In this document: piece after piece, positions 1 through 13,200 of the stretch
Position numbering within the stretch: the stretch's first letter is position 1
Layout of the letters: each line of letters begins with the position of its first letter
Program-made: the position numbers and the translations under genes
Source: Zarea fungicola
Taxonomy: Eukaryota > Ascomycota > Sordariomycetes > Hypocreales > Cordycipitaceae
Direction of reading: 5' to 3'
Length of the DNA stretch: 49,589 nt
Assembly: GCA_900169235.1 (NCBI GenBank)
Contig: FWCC01000086.1
Coordinates: 1 to 49,589, forward strand
Notes under the pieces: generated by a model
Databases searched by the model: none
What the model was told of the DNA's origin: nothing
The model's input: the letters and a program-made list of their open reading frames with translations, nothing else

Positions 1-1883
1 TCATGGCGAGAGTGCCGACCGAGCCTCATCCGGGCTCAGCCCGTTACAGTTTTTTTTACCGTTACTTTCCTGACCCCACTGTAGCATTTCTTTCCAGCAC
101 TCGTGGGTCGCTAAATTATGAAAGGATGGACATTGGGGTCACTAACTAGTTATGGTGGTGCATAGTTAGTAAGTGTGGCATACAAAAATCCCAATATCTA
201 CAAGAGTTCTTCAGGTGGTGGGAACCTTATGTAGCATGGTGAGAAAAGACGGTAAACAACTCGTGGCATCTTACCTCGTGGCCAACTACAGTTGTTTACG
301 CATTGTATGTTTCTATACAATCTTAGGAACTTCCGGATACTACGTACTGATACAGCTAGTATCCAAGTCAGAACTTTCAGTTTTTTTATTATTTAGATGG
401 GAAGTAATTAGTTAATCCGTTTTGTAATAAAGTAGCTAGCAAACATTGCTCTCGTCTCAGCATTATTACCACGTCTACTGCTTCTTCTAGCACTAACTAA
501 TAACTAGTTACCTACTTTTGCCAGCGGGACCCATTGCCTTTGTGGAAGGGGGCTTTCTTGGTCTGTTTGGTATTGAGTTGCATTTGTATCCCGCACAAAC
601 TCGATTTTAGCAACCCAGCACCTGCATACAGCCTACCTGCATCTCCAAAAAAAAAAACCCCCCCATCACATCACACACGCAGTATGCAGTTCTGGCGGTT
701 CGCAATCTGTGTGGTTTCGGCCGCAGGAACCGTTCAAAGTCTCCCCAGTATGTCTTATTTACTTAATACTTTGCCTACGTAACTATTGGTGCGTATACTT
801 ACGAAAGTCTCTTTGCGCAGTCGCCCCGTCAATCGCCCGTGAAAACAGCTTGCTTTTCCGAGGGGGAATGGAACTCGGTTTAAAAAATGCAGAAATACCG
901 TACAAATTAGAAGTAGAGGGAGCCTCGAGAGGCAAACAACTTGGTACGGTGGAGATGACTTAATGATGTAGTGGACGGACGAGGGCTCTATAGCGATAAA
1001 TAGATGGATGCTTTTGGCTCTTTGTGTACACTTAGCTTTTAATCTTTTAACTGTCGCTCGCGAATACCTGCAACTATTCTGCCTCGCTTCCATACATGCT
1101 TCGATCAGGTATCTGTCCAGGTCTTTTAGCTCGCCACAATCGATAATTGCCACCGCCAAAACCATTCTTGAAGAGGCAGATGGACATATTCTGGAAACTG
1201 ATGCATTATTCTTGATCGCCATGTTACTTGTCTTGCCCGGCGCAAGAGGCGTAGAAATGCCGAGTGCAGGCGGCATGCATTGCATGACGGACACAGGGAT
1301 CATACATTGGGGCGCCATGGATCTAATATTTTTTTGTAAGATTGCGGGAGCCTGACCGGCAAGCCTCGGTATCCCTCTGGTAGCCATATGTTCCATGACG
1401 AACTATGCACATTCATCAACTGGTTACCCAGTCAGCAAGTCACTAGTAGGCGCCGGGACACCAACCCACAGAGGCTTGCATTTTGGCCCTCTTTTGGGGT
1501 GCCATAACCACTTCTCGCACCCCCCTTTAGTCTCATCTTCACTCACTCCACGATGTAACTAACAAAGATGCATGAGTCCCTCAACCAGGAAGGTGGCTGC
1601 GGCCCTCTCAAGCCTAGTTCTCCAATCCTTGCATCCCTTCAATCTCGCCCCCCTCCCAAGTTAGCTCATCTCCATACGCACCCTCTCTGTGTTTGGTTGG
1701 CTCTGGTTCTTCAATGCCCACTGAACCCGTTAGTTCAAATCGTGGCAGCCGACCCGACCGAGTGCGTATATCTGTCATGGTAGCCCACTTGCTCGATGCC
1801 CGAAGGAGTCCCTCGTCCTCCAACATTCTCTTCAGCAGATCTCGTGCTTCAACGCAGACTCCTTCCCATTGCTGCTGTGCACC
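1..1883. other. Left-end stretch without a supportable gene
   Basis: The first 900 bases are mostly AT-rich, with scattered ctagtta/taactag words and short A and C runs near 650. I see no conserved protein, tRNA or transposon terminus. A 213-codon ATG-initiated frame runs on the minus strand from 1396 to 755, but it matches no family I know and is listed under findings. The last 300 bases before 1884 are C/T-rich and are the likely promoter and leader of the ABC transporter, whose ATG sits in an ACC-ATG-G context. Confidence 0.5.
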
Positions 1884-4800
1884 ATGGACGACTCATTTGG
1901 TCCGCGGCTGTTTGGCCATTTTGACTTCACTCTTCTCTTTGAGCATACTATGTTCTACATCATTCCCTCCTCCATCATGATTTTCGCTACGCCATTTTAC
2001 ATCCACAAAATTTTCCGTGGCACTCCAATCGTCAGATCAGGGCAGCTGCTATGGTTCAAGCTCGCTTTCGCCGCGGCCCTGATAGGCTTGCAGGTCGCCA
2101 ATGCCGTACTCTGGTCTGAATCCCCACTGGAATCTCAGCTTGCACGGGCAACAGCTATTCTCTCTAGCATCGGCGCTGTGTGCATCAGCATTCTTATATA
2201 TGCCGGACATGTCTATTACCTTCAGCCGCTACCTTTTCTTGGCTTTTTTCTAACTGTAACCATGCTTTTCGACATTGTCACGACAATGACCTATTTTAAT
2301 CGGACCAGCCTTGACACCATCGCTCGATTGCATATCCCTATGCCTGTAATTAAGCTGGCCCTCATCTGTCTGGAAGAATTTTCCAAACGATCGCTCATCC
2401 GCTCTGAAGCCTTGCGCTCAACACTCGGACAGGAATCCATGGCTGGCTTCTGGAATAGATCCTTGCTAGTCTGGGTTAATTCGTTTCTCCTTTTTGGCTT
2501 TCGCCAAGACATCACCCAGAAATCCCTACCTAATCTTGGACCGCAGTTTGAGTCCGAATCGCTGTACCGAGACTTCCAACCACACTGGGAACGGGCCAAT
2601 AAGGTGTCGAGATATGCGCTTCTTAAAGTCTGCGTATATACCATGCCTTGGCCATTCTTATACATTGTGCTCCCGCGAGTATTAGCTATTGGTTTCGAAT
2701 TCGCGCAGCCATTCTTGCTGCAGGACGTTGTCAACAATGTTGCAAAGACAGAAACGTCGATAGATGTTACCAGGGGTCTCATTCTTGCTACGGGGGCTGT
2801 TTATTTTGGCAGAGCGGTAGGCGCACCTCACCCATTGCACCTTCATGATCGTTTAAGCTGATGCTGGCCAGATCTCTAAATCATGGTATACCCATCTTCG
2901 AAATCAAATTACAATCAGCATGCGCGGTATTCTCATATCGACTATCTATCACAAGTCCCTGAGACTCAGCATCGACGACTTGGACGCTGCAGCAGCTGTC
3001 ACCCTGATGACCGCTGATGTTACAGGTATGGCGGATCTCGTATCGTTTTCATACGATAGCTGGGCTCGTGTACTTGAAGTATGTGCCGGCATAGCCATCC
3101 TGGGAGCTGTCGCTGGAGCTGCGACTGTCTTCACCATAATTCCGGTCATGGGTAAGTGTTGCCTCATCTCGGCTTTCAAGCAATGTGCTGACGACCTTTT
3201 CAAGGTACAACTATCTCGTCTGTATTTGTTGCGCGCAAGATGATGCAGACGCGTAAGGAATGGAATGGGCATATCCAAAGCCGGGTTTCAGCGACATCAA
3301 ACATGCTCGCGCAGATTAAAGACATCAAAATGCTTGGCTTGACATCTATTTTGGCCGATCGTCTCCACAAACAATTCGAGACTGAAGTTGGTCTGTCGAT
3401 GCTAAATCGCAAATATCAGTCCGAAACACTAGGTCTATGTAAGCAAATTCGAAGTTCCCTAGTCTTACGAGCATCTTACTAACTCTGAGAAGCGGCTATT
3501 GCGGAGGCTTTGACGCCTGTTGTTGTGGTCGCTGCAACACTCTTCTGGACAAGAGCATCGGAACCGGTAACTGCAGCGCGAGTCTTTACGCTACTGGCTC
3601 TGGTGACGTTGGTTACGAACCCTGTCTATTGGCTCGTTCACACGTTTGGCGATTGGTCCACTGGGCTGGCTTGTTTGACTCGTATTCAAGAATACCTGAA
3701 CATTGAGGAACCTAAAGATACTCGCCAATTTGCTGTGCAAAATGGCCCAGTGCAAACTGGAGACCCTTTGCCCGGTACTGCGCCACCAGCCTTGTCTAGC
3801 CTGCAAAACCACCAAGGAGCTTCAAATGGCGTTGTTGTCTTTGCCGTTCAGATGACACATGTGTCTGTTTCCACGGACCTGCACGGTTCAATTTTGGTCG
3901 ACATTACCATGAATGTAGCCATGGGCGGAATAACAATGGTGTATGGTTCTGTTGGCTGTGGGAAGTCAACTCTACTGCAGGCAATCCTTGGCGAAGCTAA
4001 ACTCCGATGTGGCCTTGTCACACTCGCATCTCGTTCCATCGCCTACTGCAGCCAGATTCCTTGGATTGAAAACGACACGATTTTAAATAACATTACTTTC
4101 GGCCGAGAATTCAATGCTGACTTGTATCGCAAAGTAGTCCACATCTGCGCATTAGACACTGACCTGGCTCGTTTGCCGCAGCGCGACCAGACGATGGCGG
4201 GAAGCGACGGCTGCAATCTCAGCGGAGGACAAAAGCAACGCATTGTACGTGAAGCAAGCTAAAAACTGAAGCTCGAAAAGTGACCTAATTGAAGAAAAAG
4301 GCAATGGCACGCGCGCTATATTCAGAAGCCGAGTTGATTATTTTAGATGATTCGCTCAGTGGGCTTGACAGGGAAACGGCATCCACTGTTCGACTTCGCC
4401 TTTTTTCGGAAAGTGATATTCTGGAGTCTGGAATGACCACAATCATCATGACTACTAGCATCAGTAAGAACAATCTTCCATTGGCTTCCTCTGGTTTAAT
4501 TTTGATATCTGACTGTTAATGGCCGTGAAGAGGAGCATCTTGTTGATGCTGACGTCGCTTACGAGCTTGACGAGGACGGTAAACTCGACTTCCACGCTGA
4601 GCGTGAAAGGCAACGACAAATTGAACGAGAACTCGCATTACAACGCGGAGAAACTACATTTGTTGGGACAACTACTCAAACCAGTGCCCGCCGAGTCAAT
4701 CCCGTGGCTGTGCCCGAATCAAATGGGAGCGCGGGAGCTACATACGAGCCACCTGAGGCCAAGCCAGCGCCCGACAAAACCCTCCACGACAATCTAGCCA

Positions 4801-6762
4801 GTTCAAAGTATGGAGACAGGTCTCTATATGCATACTTTCTCAAGCCAGCCGGTTTATCCGGTGTCTTAATATGGCTGGCTATATATGCTGTCACAGCCTT
4901 CTTTGACAGGTTGCCGCGTGAGTGGGCTTCGTTTTCACGAGTACCAATCGATTATCGTAGCTGACATGTTATAAAAGCGATTTTTGTTCGCGTATGGATG
5001 GACAGGGATGCGGAAAACCGCCTCTACTTCGCCGGCTTCGCACTGCTGGGGGCGATTGTCCCTTGTTTGTACTATACTGCCCCGAGGTAGGTTTATTCAT
5101 GGCGTCGACCCAGTTTGCAGGCAGTTACTGAGTTGTAACAAAACAGGTCTTTCTACCGTTACGTCGTTGTCAAGTCAGCGCCATCACTGCACCGAAAACT
5201 TTTGGACACGACTGCAAACGCAACATTTGAATACCTCACCGACCAAGATGCTGGTGCGTTGCTCAACCGATTCAGTCTCGATCTTTCCATGGCCACTCAA
5301 CGGCTGCCAGCAACCATTACACCAACTGTTTGGGGATTCTTCTCCATCATTATTGACGTTGCCGTCATATCCGCTGGTGCCAACTATGCTCTTCCCATCA
5401 TTCCTTTGTTCATGTCTGTCTTGTTTTTGATTCAGCATTTCTATTTGCGGACCTCACGACAACTGAGAATTTTGGAGCTGGATTGTAACGAGAGTCTCGT
5501 GCGCCATTTCACCGAAAGTGGTAAGGGTATCGAGCATATCAGAGCTTTCCAGTCGCAGGAAGAATTTATTCAGCGATTCTATCGCATCTTGGATGAGACG
5601 CAAAAGCCATACTATTACATAAGCTATATCCAACAATGGCTCGCCCTATCAATGAATCTCACAACCGCATGTGCAGCAATCTGTGTGGTCAGCCTGGCGC
5701 TCAACTACAAGGAATCAACATCACAGTCTGCAATGGGACTTGCCCTTCTCAGTCTCATTTCCTTCAGCGACTTTACGGGCGGTACCATTCAAGTTTTTGT
5801 CAACATGGAAAATACCTTTGGAGCTGTTGCTCGCATCAGAGAATATGAGCGTAGAACGCCGAGGGAAAAAGACAGTGAAGCCTGTCAAGAAGTGACAGCT
5901 CAGTGGCCATTTCCTGGTAGAGTTGACCTTAATTGTGTCAGCGCTCTCTATAAGTCAGTCCACATCATCCCCTCACATTTTTCCTGGAATCATCAACTAA
6001 GTAGCACAATGATAGACCGGACAGTACGAAGCCTCACATAGCGCTCGAAAACATCAACCTGTCTGTCCAACCTGGCCAGACAGTCGGCTTGATTGGCCGA
6101 ACTGGAAGGTAAAAGAGCTCTTTAACGGCAAACGTCGAAACGTCGGGCTAACATTTCATCGTAGTGGTAAAACATCAGTGCTGCTTGCTTTGCTCCATTT
6201 ACTAGAGTATACAGGGAACATTTACATTGATGGCCTGGAACTTCGGAGCATCCCGCGCAACCAGCTCAGAACCCGCATAACAACCATTACGCAAGCCGGC
6301 ATACTGCTCAAGGCGTCGGTTAGATTCAACATTGACCCTTTCGAGTTTACGTCTCGGCCTGGTGACTTCCCTACAGACGAAATGTTAGCCGGCATATTGC
6401 GACGAGTAGGATTATGGGAGCACGTTGTTCGCCATGGCGGCTTGGATGCTCTTGTTGGTGCAATGAAATTCTCAGTCGGTCAGAGACAGTTGTTTCAGCT
6501 AGCGCGTGCGATATTGCACAGGCAGGTGACACGATCCAACCTCATCCTGGTCGATGAAGGCACGGCCAGCATGGATGAAGAGACGGAACGGCGTATTTAC
6601 ACCTTGATGATGGAGGTCTTTGCGGGGTGTACAAAACTAATCATCAGTCACCGGCAGGCAGCCCTTGCCCACGCAGACCTTGTCCTCAGCCTAAATGATG
6701 GTAGAGGACAAGTCTACAGAGCTGGAAACTTCCCTGTCAGCTCCATTGAAGGGAACAATTAA
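1884..6762 (+). CDS. ABCC-family (MRP-type) multidrug ABC transporter, full length
   Basis: An ATP-driven exporter of the multidrug-resistance-protein class, expected in the plasma or vacuolar membrane. The spliced model has ten exons: 1884-2816, 2872-3151, 3205-3438, 3493-4244, 4301-4463, 4531-4917, 4978-5086, 5147-5953, 6016-6108 and 6165-6762 (4356 nt, 1451 aa). The order is TMD0 (residues about 1-200), TMD1, NBD1, TMD2, NBD2. NBD1 has Walker A GSVGCGKST near residue 634, signature LSGGQKQR and Walker B LIILDD, where Asp replaces the catalytic Glu, as is usual in ABCC proteins. NBD2 has Walker A GRTGSGKTS near 1249, a variant signature FSVGQRQ, Walker B LILVDE and an ISH switch His. This asymmetry marks ABCC. 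The intron at 4464-4530 is the one uncertain join, because the skipped bases also resemble coding sequence. Substrate unknown. An MFS gene follows on the same strand 444 bp downstream. Confidence 0.92.
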
Positions 6763-7206
6763 AAAGGATTCGATACGTGTATATTTCGCTCCTTTGTATA
6801 TATTTTTATTATATATTAAATTTTGAGTAAGAGGATGTGAGCCCCTGTTCCTCTGTGCAGTTGAGCAAGTATCCAGAGATCTGCATGTGGTAGAGGAGGT
6901 ACATTTGCTGAGCCTGGCCGTTTGTAAGAACTTTCGCAGTTCCTACGTTCTTTCATTTAGAAGATCCACCCATTGGCTCCTATTAGCCCCACCAAAGCCT
7001 GATGAAGGAAGTATGGTCAGCTACCAACAGAGACGGTGGCCAGCCAACCTGCCTAAAGCATCATGGGCAGCGTGTCCGGCTCCGTCCCATCCCCCCCTCC
7101 CACTTAGCGGTGGCAAGCAAGCATTCACGCTTCTTATATTATTGTTGTTGTTTTTTTTTTAAAAAAAAAAAATCTTCCCCCGTTTTAGCCCAGCTCCATC
7201 GGGATT
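6763..7206. other. Intergenic region between ABC and MFS genes
   Basis: This holds the ABC 3' end and the MFS promoter. An AT-rich stretch just after the ABC stop (6776-6830) probably serves 3'-end formation. A run of ten T followed by twelve A lies at 7151-7172, only 35 bp before the MFS start codon. I see no gene. Confidence 0.5.
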
Positions 7207-9027
7207 ATGACTCATACCAATGGTGGTAGTGGCCTCGATGAGCAGCGTCCGCTGCTCTCAAGTAGCTCCTCGGCTGCTACCATGGTCGTTGGGGAGGCAC
7301 CCGAGCCAACCGAGCCAACCGCGTCAACCGACGCGGCACCTGGATCAGCGCCATCCAAAGAACGCCTGCGGCTAATTGTGTCGGCGCTGCTCATCCTACT
7401 GGTGGCAAATCTAGTTGCAGTCCTCGTGGATACAGCCATCAACCAACTAACCGAGGGCGCGGCCTGCAGGCAGCTGCACCCGAACGTGGTGGATTGGTAC
7501 AACGACCCCGTGTGCAAGAGCCTCGACGTACAGGATCGACTGGCGCTGGTTATGGGCTGGGAGTTTTCGTCTTCCCTCATACCAGGCTTACTTCTGGCGA
7601 TTCCCTATGGTATTTTTATTGACAAATATGGGCCGCGTGCGATGATGGTCCTGGTCGCTCTCGGTGGTGTGATTACTCAGTCGTCGTACTGGGTAATAAG
7701 TACGTTCATTCGCCTATCCTTGATAACCGCGAGATTAGGCTGACGTGTCCATCTCTTTTTCGCTTAAGCGCAAAATCCTTCAATTTTTGACCTCCGATGG
7801 ATTTGGGGCGGTGCATTTATTGGTTCCGTCGTTGGTGGCGGTAGTGTTGGGTGGCAGGCAATGCTGTACACTGTATCTAACATGATTGCCACGGAGAATA
7901 ACAGGTACGCACATTCCCGTCTCCCGATATGATATGTGTTTCCCCCTCTCAGATGCTCAGACTTTTCTAACATGATTAATTTTGCCCACCAAAAGAGCCG
8001 AGGTAATTTTCTACATGATCTCATTCAGCACGGTCAGCGTCATATTGGGTGGACCCATTGTCTACTGGGCAATGCGCATCGGTCCCGTCTTTACCCAGTC
8101 TCTAGGCGTCTTCATTTTTGTGATTGAACTGGCGCTGTCCTTTACGCTGCCCGGTGGATTGGCCTCTGGTGCGCCTCGGAATCAATCGAATGAGAACAGC
8201 GGCGGGGACAAGTCAACCTGGCGCACCATCTGTCAAGGCTTCGCCGCATCCAAAGACGGCCTTCTCGGCTTTGGTAGGCTATTTAGTCGGAATAAGCAGC
8301 TAGGTTTACTTCTGATCAGTCTCATGTTCTCGACAATTGGTGCGCGACAATCAATCATCCGCCAGCAATACGCCACTTACCGATACCGGTGGTCTTGGGC
8401 AAAGGTGAGCAAACAATGGCATTTTTTGGCCTTTTTTTTATCAGTTGTATAAAGATTGAATACTGATTCATTAAAAACTTCTATTCAAAGGCTGGTCTCA
8501 TGGTGTCAGTCACTTCCACTGCGACTCTGATCGTCATGCTAGTCGTTGTGCCCTTTGCGAGCCGTCAGCTCCTAAAGACGCGCTCAGCCATGGGCAAAGA
8601 CATCTGGATGGCGAGAGCCGGCATACTATCTCTTGCCATTGGTAGTCTTTTGATCGGACTGTCACGAACTTCGGGACAATTTATTGCGGCGCTCATCTTC
8701 TACATGACCGAGATTTGCTATACACCTGCCATCACCAGCATCATTGCCGTCATGGCGGGAGTGGACACCCTTGGGAAAGAGCGCGCGGGTTCCCTGTATA
8801 TTTCAATTGTTTTTATGAATAACATAGGTGGTGTCGCCGCAGGGCCGATTATCTCGTCTCTGCTGCGTGTCGGCATGAGCCTTGGGGGTGATTGGGTGGG
8901 CTTGCCCTTCTTTTTCGAGGCAGCTCTGCAGCTCATTACAATTTGCATTGTCTTTAGTATCCGGGAGAGCCGCTACAGGGATTTACAGAGGCAGCAAGAA
9001 GTGAACGACGAGGAGAACTGTGCATAG
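7207..9027 (+). CDS. Major facilitator superfamily transporter
   Basis: A secondary transporter of the plasma membrane, substrate unknown. Four exons (7207-7699, 7769-7904, 7996-8404, 8491-9027) join in frame to 1575 nt, 524 aa. The first 55 residues are a Ser/Pro/Thr-rich cytosolic tail with an EQRPLL dileucine-like motif. They are followed by TM1 (LIVSALLILLVANLVAVL), a soluble loop with two Cys, and IFIDKYGPR, the MFS motif-A loop between TM2 and TM3. The second half carries further hydrophobic helices, including a FMNNIGGVAAGP segment. I count about 11-12 membrane segments, the usual MFS number. Introns are 69, 91 and 86 nt. Because it follows the ABC transporter in the same orientation, the two may serve related efflux, but this is inference. 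I cannot place it in a named subfamily. Confidence 0.88.
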
Positions 9028-10275
9028 TAGACGAGGGATCATGTCGGTGATATGTCGGTAGTGCATTATGACGGAGCTAGGCGCATGACAAGTGAGCAGC
9101 TGCCATGTTTAGAGGCTGGCAGTTTGGAGATGTTGGAGAGATGATGATGCATGAGTTAGATTTTCATTCATTAAAGATGAGAAATATTGGTTTGGGATTT
9201 GATCAGATGATACGCTTTTACTTTTCTCGGCTCCCTATCCCCGGCCTGTTTATTCCGGCATAGGGGGATGTAAGGGAAATGACAACAGCGCGTGAACACA
9301 ATTAAGCATAACGAGCTCCATCATGGTATCATATTGATAATGAATTTCATATTTACCGGCTTGGCAAAAGTGTATGAACACGGTCAAGCTATATCAGATG
9401 CCTTGTGAGCCAGTAATTAGGTGGCAGTACAGTGGAAGTGGTGTGGCAACCATGACGGCTGGGGCATCTGTGCCACTGAAGATGTAGTGGCGCATGTCCA
9501 CTGTAATGTGATGGGGAGCAACCCGTTGATTGTTCCCGGCAAGCCCCTCAAGCAAAACAGCGGCGGGAGACAGTGGGGAAGCGAGGAATCTCCAGGCGGC
9601 TTCAGCGACCGATCTACAGTGGCTCTGTTGGGGCTACAGCGAACCATTGGAGAGCAGAGGGCGTGATGCGGGGAAGAATTGCAGCGTGGTGAGCCACAGC
9701 CAGCCACCAAGGGAACATCTTCCAGTGGATGGCCTCCCGGTTTGTTTAGTTTCAGGGCAGACTTTGGTCCCATGATCCAGTCAGACTACGCTAAATTCCA
9801 CGCTGTATTTGTATAATTAGCACGGCGCCACTCTGATACCCCTCAAATCTCCAGGAGAAGAGAGACTCACTGTTCATGCCTCCCCCGCCTTTCTCCCAAG
9901 CAAGAATGATCCTTGTCTGCTGACAATCTCGTGCATTCTCTACAACTGCAACCCAACATCAAGTGACAGTCGACTATACCTTGTCAACATTTTTAAGCTT
10001 GTATTCACAAAAGTTTAGCACGGCATTTCTCTCGATGCTGGAGGGTAGACTGGCTCTTGGTTGGTTTTTTTTTTAATTAATTAATCATCTTTGTCCAAGT
10101 ATAAATATGGGTTCGCCATGTCGCCCTTGTTAATCACATAGGTTTGACTAACAGCCCAGCCAAGACACAGACTACCATTGCAACTAAATAATAATAATCA
10201 TACACCTACTGTGAGAAGCCACCCGATAAAAAATAACACAATATCCTACCACACTGAACGTTTCTGTACACTATA
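9028..10275. other. Intergenic region upstream of beta-galactosidase
   Basis: No supportable gene. Short frames near 9420-9775 overlap on both strands and lack family resemblance. A TATA-like TATAAATA lies at 10100-10107, about 170 bp before the beta-galactosidase ATG. It is preceded by a T-run and TTAATTAATTAA (10062-10082) and followed by an A/C-rich leader typical of fungal 5' untranslated regions. Confidence 0.5.
10100..10107 (+). promoter_or_regulatory. TATA-like element of the beta-galactosidase gene
   Basis: TATAAATA lies 169 bp upstream of the ATG at 10276, with an A/C-rich presumed leader between them. This spacing is common in ascomycetes. It is inferred from sequence alone. Confidence 0.4.
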
Positions 10276-13200
10276 ATGACAGAAGCTCATCTCTTCCCCG
10301 GTACTGTCCCGGACTGGAGCAACCAAAAGGTCATTCACCGCAACACCCTCTATCCCCGGAGCTATTTCTATCTCTATGATAAAGAAAAGGATGCCTTAAC
10401 CAGAGATATCACAAAGGCCAAGGTGCAATGTCTTTCGGGCACCTGGAAGTTTTCCATTGCCAAGTCGCCTTTTGAAGGCCCTCGCCACTTCCACCAGAAG
10501 CACTTTGACACCTACGCATTCACCAACATCACCGTCCCCGGCCACTGGCAGCTGCAGGGCTACGGCAAGGGTCCTCACTACACAAACTTTGACTACCCGT
10601 GGCCCTGTGACCCCCCAAACATCCCCTACCAGGAGAACGAGTGCGGTCGCTACGTGACCCGCTTCCATGTTGCCGACGGCTTTGCGCGCCACCAGCTGCG
10701 CCTGCGGTTTGAGGGCGTCGACTCGGCCTTTACCGTCTGGCTAAACGGCCAGGAGATTGGCTACTCCCAGGGCGCGCGGAACCCCAGCGAATTTGACGTC
10801 ACCGAGGCCGTCGAGGTCGGCCGCGAGAATGTCCTCGCCGTTGAGGTGTACCAGCACAGCGACGGCAGCTACATCGAGGACCAGGATGAGTGGTGGCTGA
10901 GCGGCATCTTTCGCGACGTCTATCTGCATGCCTTTCCCAAAGTCCACCCCGTCGACTACTTTGTCACGACCGAGCTTGATAACAAGTTCAAGGATGCCAC
11001 GCTCCAGGTCAAGGTGGAGATGAGTGCCGCGTCCCGTGTCGAGCTGAAGCTTCTTGACCATACGGGCCACTGCGTCGTCTCCGACACCAAGATGGTGGAC
11101 ACTGCCGGCAAGTTTTCTCTGGCCGTCAAGAACCCGCAGAAATGGACCGCCGAGACGCCGTATCTGTACACGGCGGTGCTAAATGTCCTCGATGGGCAGG
11201 GATGTAGTCTTGCTCAGAGTGTCGGCTTCCGAGTCGCCGGGCTAATCGACGGCGTCTTCTGTGTGAACGGCAAGCCCATCAAGTTCCGCGGCACCAACAG
11301 ACATGAGCACCACCCTGACCATGGCCGCGCCGTCCCATATGAATTTATGCGACGTGATCTTCTCACGATGAAGCGTCACAACCTCAACGCGATCCGCACA
11401 TCGCACCAGATCAACGACCCCAGACTTTACGATGTTGCCGACGAGCTGGGCCTCTGGATTCTCAACGAGGCCGACCTCGAATGCCACGGCATGTTCCGCC
11501 TCCACGACAATGCCCTGTCGGATAGCCCTGAGTGGACAGACGCCTACGTGGACCGCGCGCGGCAGATGATTTGCCGCGACAAGAACCACCCGTCCGTCGT
11601 CATCTGGTCCCTCGGCAACGAATCTTTTTACGGACGAAACCACCAGGCCATGTACGACTACATCAAGAGCGTAGACACGACGCGACTGGTGCACTACGAA
11701 GGCGACCAGCAGGCCAAGACGGTGGACATTTTCAGCCGCATGTATTCAGAGGTCAAGTGGATTGATGAGTTTGCTAAAGAGCGCGACTGGGCCAAGCCGC
11801 TGGTCATTTGCGAGTTTTTGCATGCCATGGGCAACTCGTGCGGAAACGCCAAGGAGTACGTCGATGCCTTTTACAGACACCCACGTGTCATGGGCGGCTT
11901 TGTGTGGGAGTGGAACAATCATGTAGGTAGCCTCTCTCTCTCTACTTGAGAACAGCCACGGTTACTTACCAAACATTAGGGTCTTCGAACAAAGAGCAAG
12001 GATGGGTACGAGTTTGTGGGCTATGGTGGCGATTTTGGCGACGAGCCCAACGATAAGAATTTCGTCATGGACGGCATGATGTGGTCCGACCACGTCCGCG
12101 GCCCAAATTTGATTGAATACGCCAAGGCGATTGAGCCTGTGCAGACCATTTCGTTGCAAGGAAATACGATTGCCGTCATTAACCGCTATGACTTGCTTGG
12201 ACTGGAGCATCTTGATGCAAACTGGGAAGTTCGAGTCGACGGCAGGAAAAATCTCTCGAGTGGCAAGGTGGCCATTCCGACCGGTAAGCTACAAAATATT
12301 GGAGAACAGCAGGCGAGGAACCTGTACTAACCGAAATGCAGGCGTCAAGCCGCACAGTCAAGCCAATTTGACTCTAGAAGGGTTTAGCTCGGATATAGTC
12401 AAGAAGCTGGACCTTGAGGCCTATTTGTTTGTCTCTTTCAAGCTTCGAGAGGCCACCGACTGGGCCGACGCCGGACACCAGGTTGCCTTTGGCGAGATTC
12501 AGATCGCCAAGCCTGCTCCCCTTTCCGTGACGTCGGTGCCTATGGCGATCAATTCAGGCAAGGTTCATATCCATAAGACGTCTGATACAGGCCTCTCCAT
12601 CACGTCGGCGAGCGGTGGCTCCACATGGAGCTTTGATATTGTGCACGGCACACTCGACGGCTGGAACCGAGCGAGCCAGCCAAGCCTGAACCTGCTCTCG
12701 GACGGATTCACCATGGACTTTTACCGCGCGCAGACGGACAATGACAGCCACGGGCACGGGCGGCGATGGAGCGACAGCCGTCTTCACCAGACGCGCATGC
12801 ACGTCCGCCAGGTCAAGTGGGTGTCCGCGGCCTCGAGCGCCGGCGGAGCAGCGCAGATTGAGGTCATGGCGCGCATCGCACCGCCCGTCCTCGCCTGGGC
12901 CGTCGACGCCGTCTTCACGTACACGTTTCGCGGCGATACCGTCCACCTCCACGTCCACGGCAAGCCGCACGGCAACGACCTGCCCGACACGTTTGCCCGC
13001 TTCGGCATCTCGGCCGGCATCAGAGGCGTCCGCGGCGTCTCCTGGTGGGGCCGTGGCCCGGGGGAGTCGTACCGGGACAAGAAGCTGTCGCAGTCGGTGG
13101 GCAACTGGACCGCCGCGGGCGTGGATGAGCTCTTTGTGGACTATGAGTTTCCGCAGGACGGCGGCAACCGCACCGACGTGCGCCGGGTCGAGTTTTGCGG

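Noticed and set aside
7982..8452. Separate small gene downstream of the first MFS exon
   Set aside because: It is exon 3 of the MFS gene. GT-AG boundaries and continuous MFS homology join it to the neighbouring exons.
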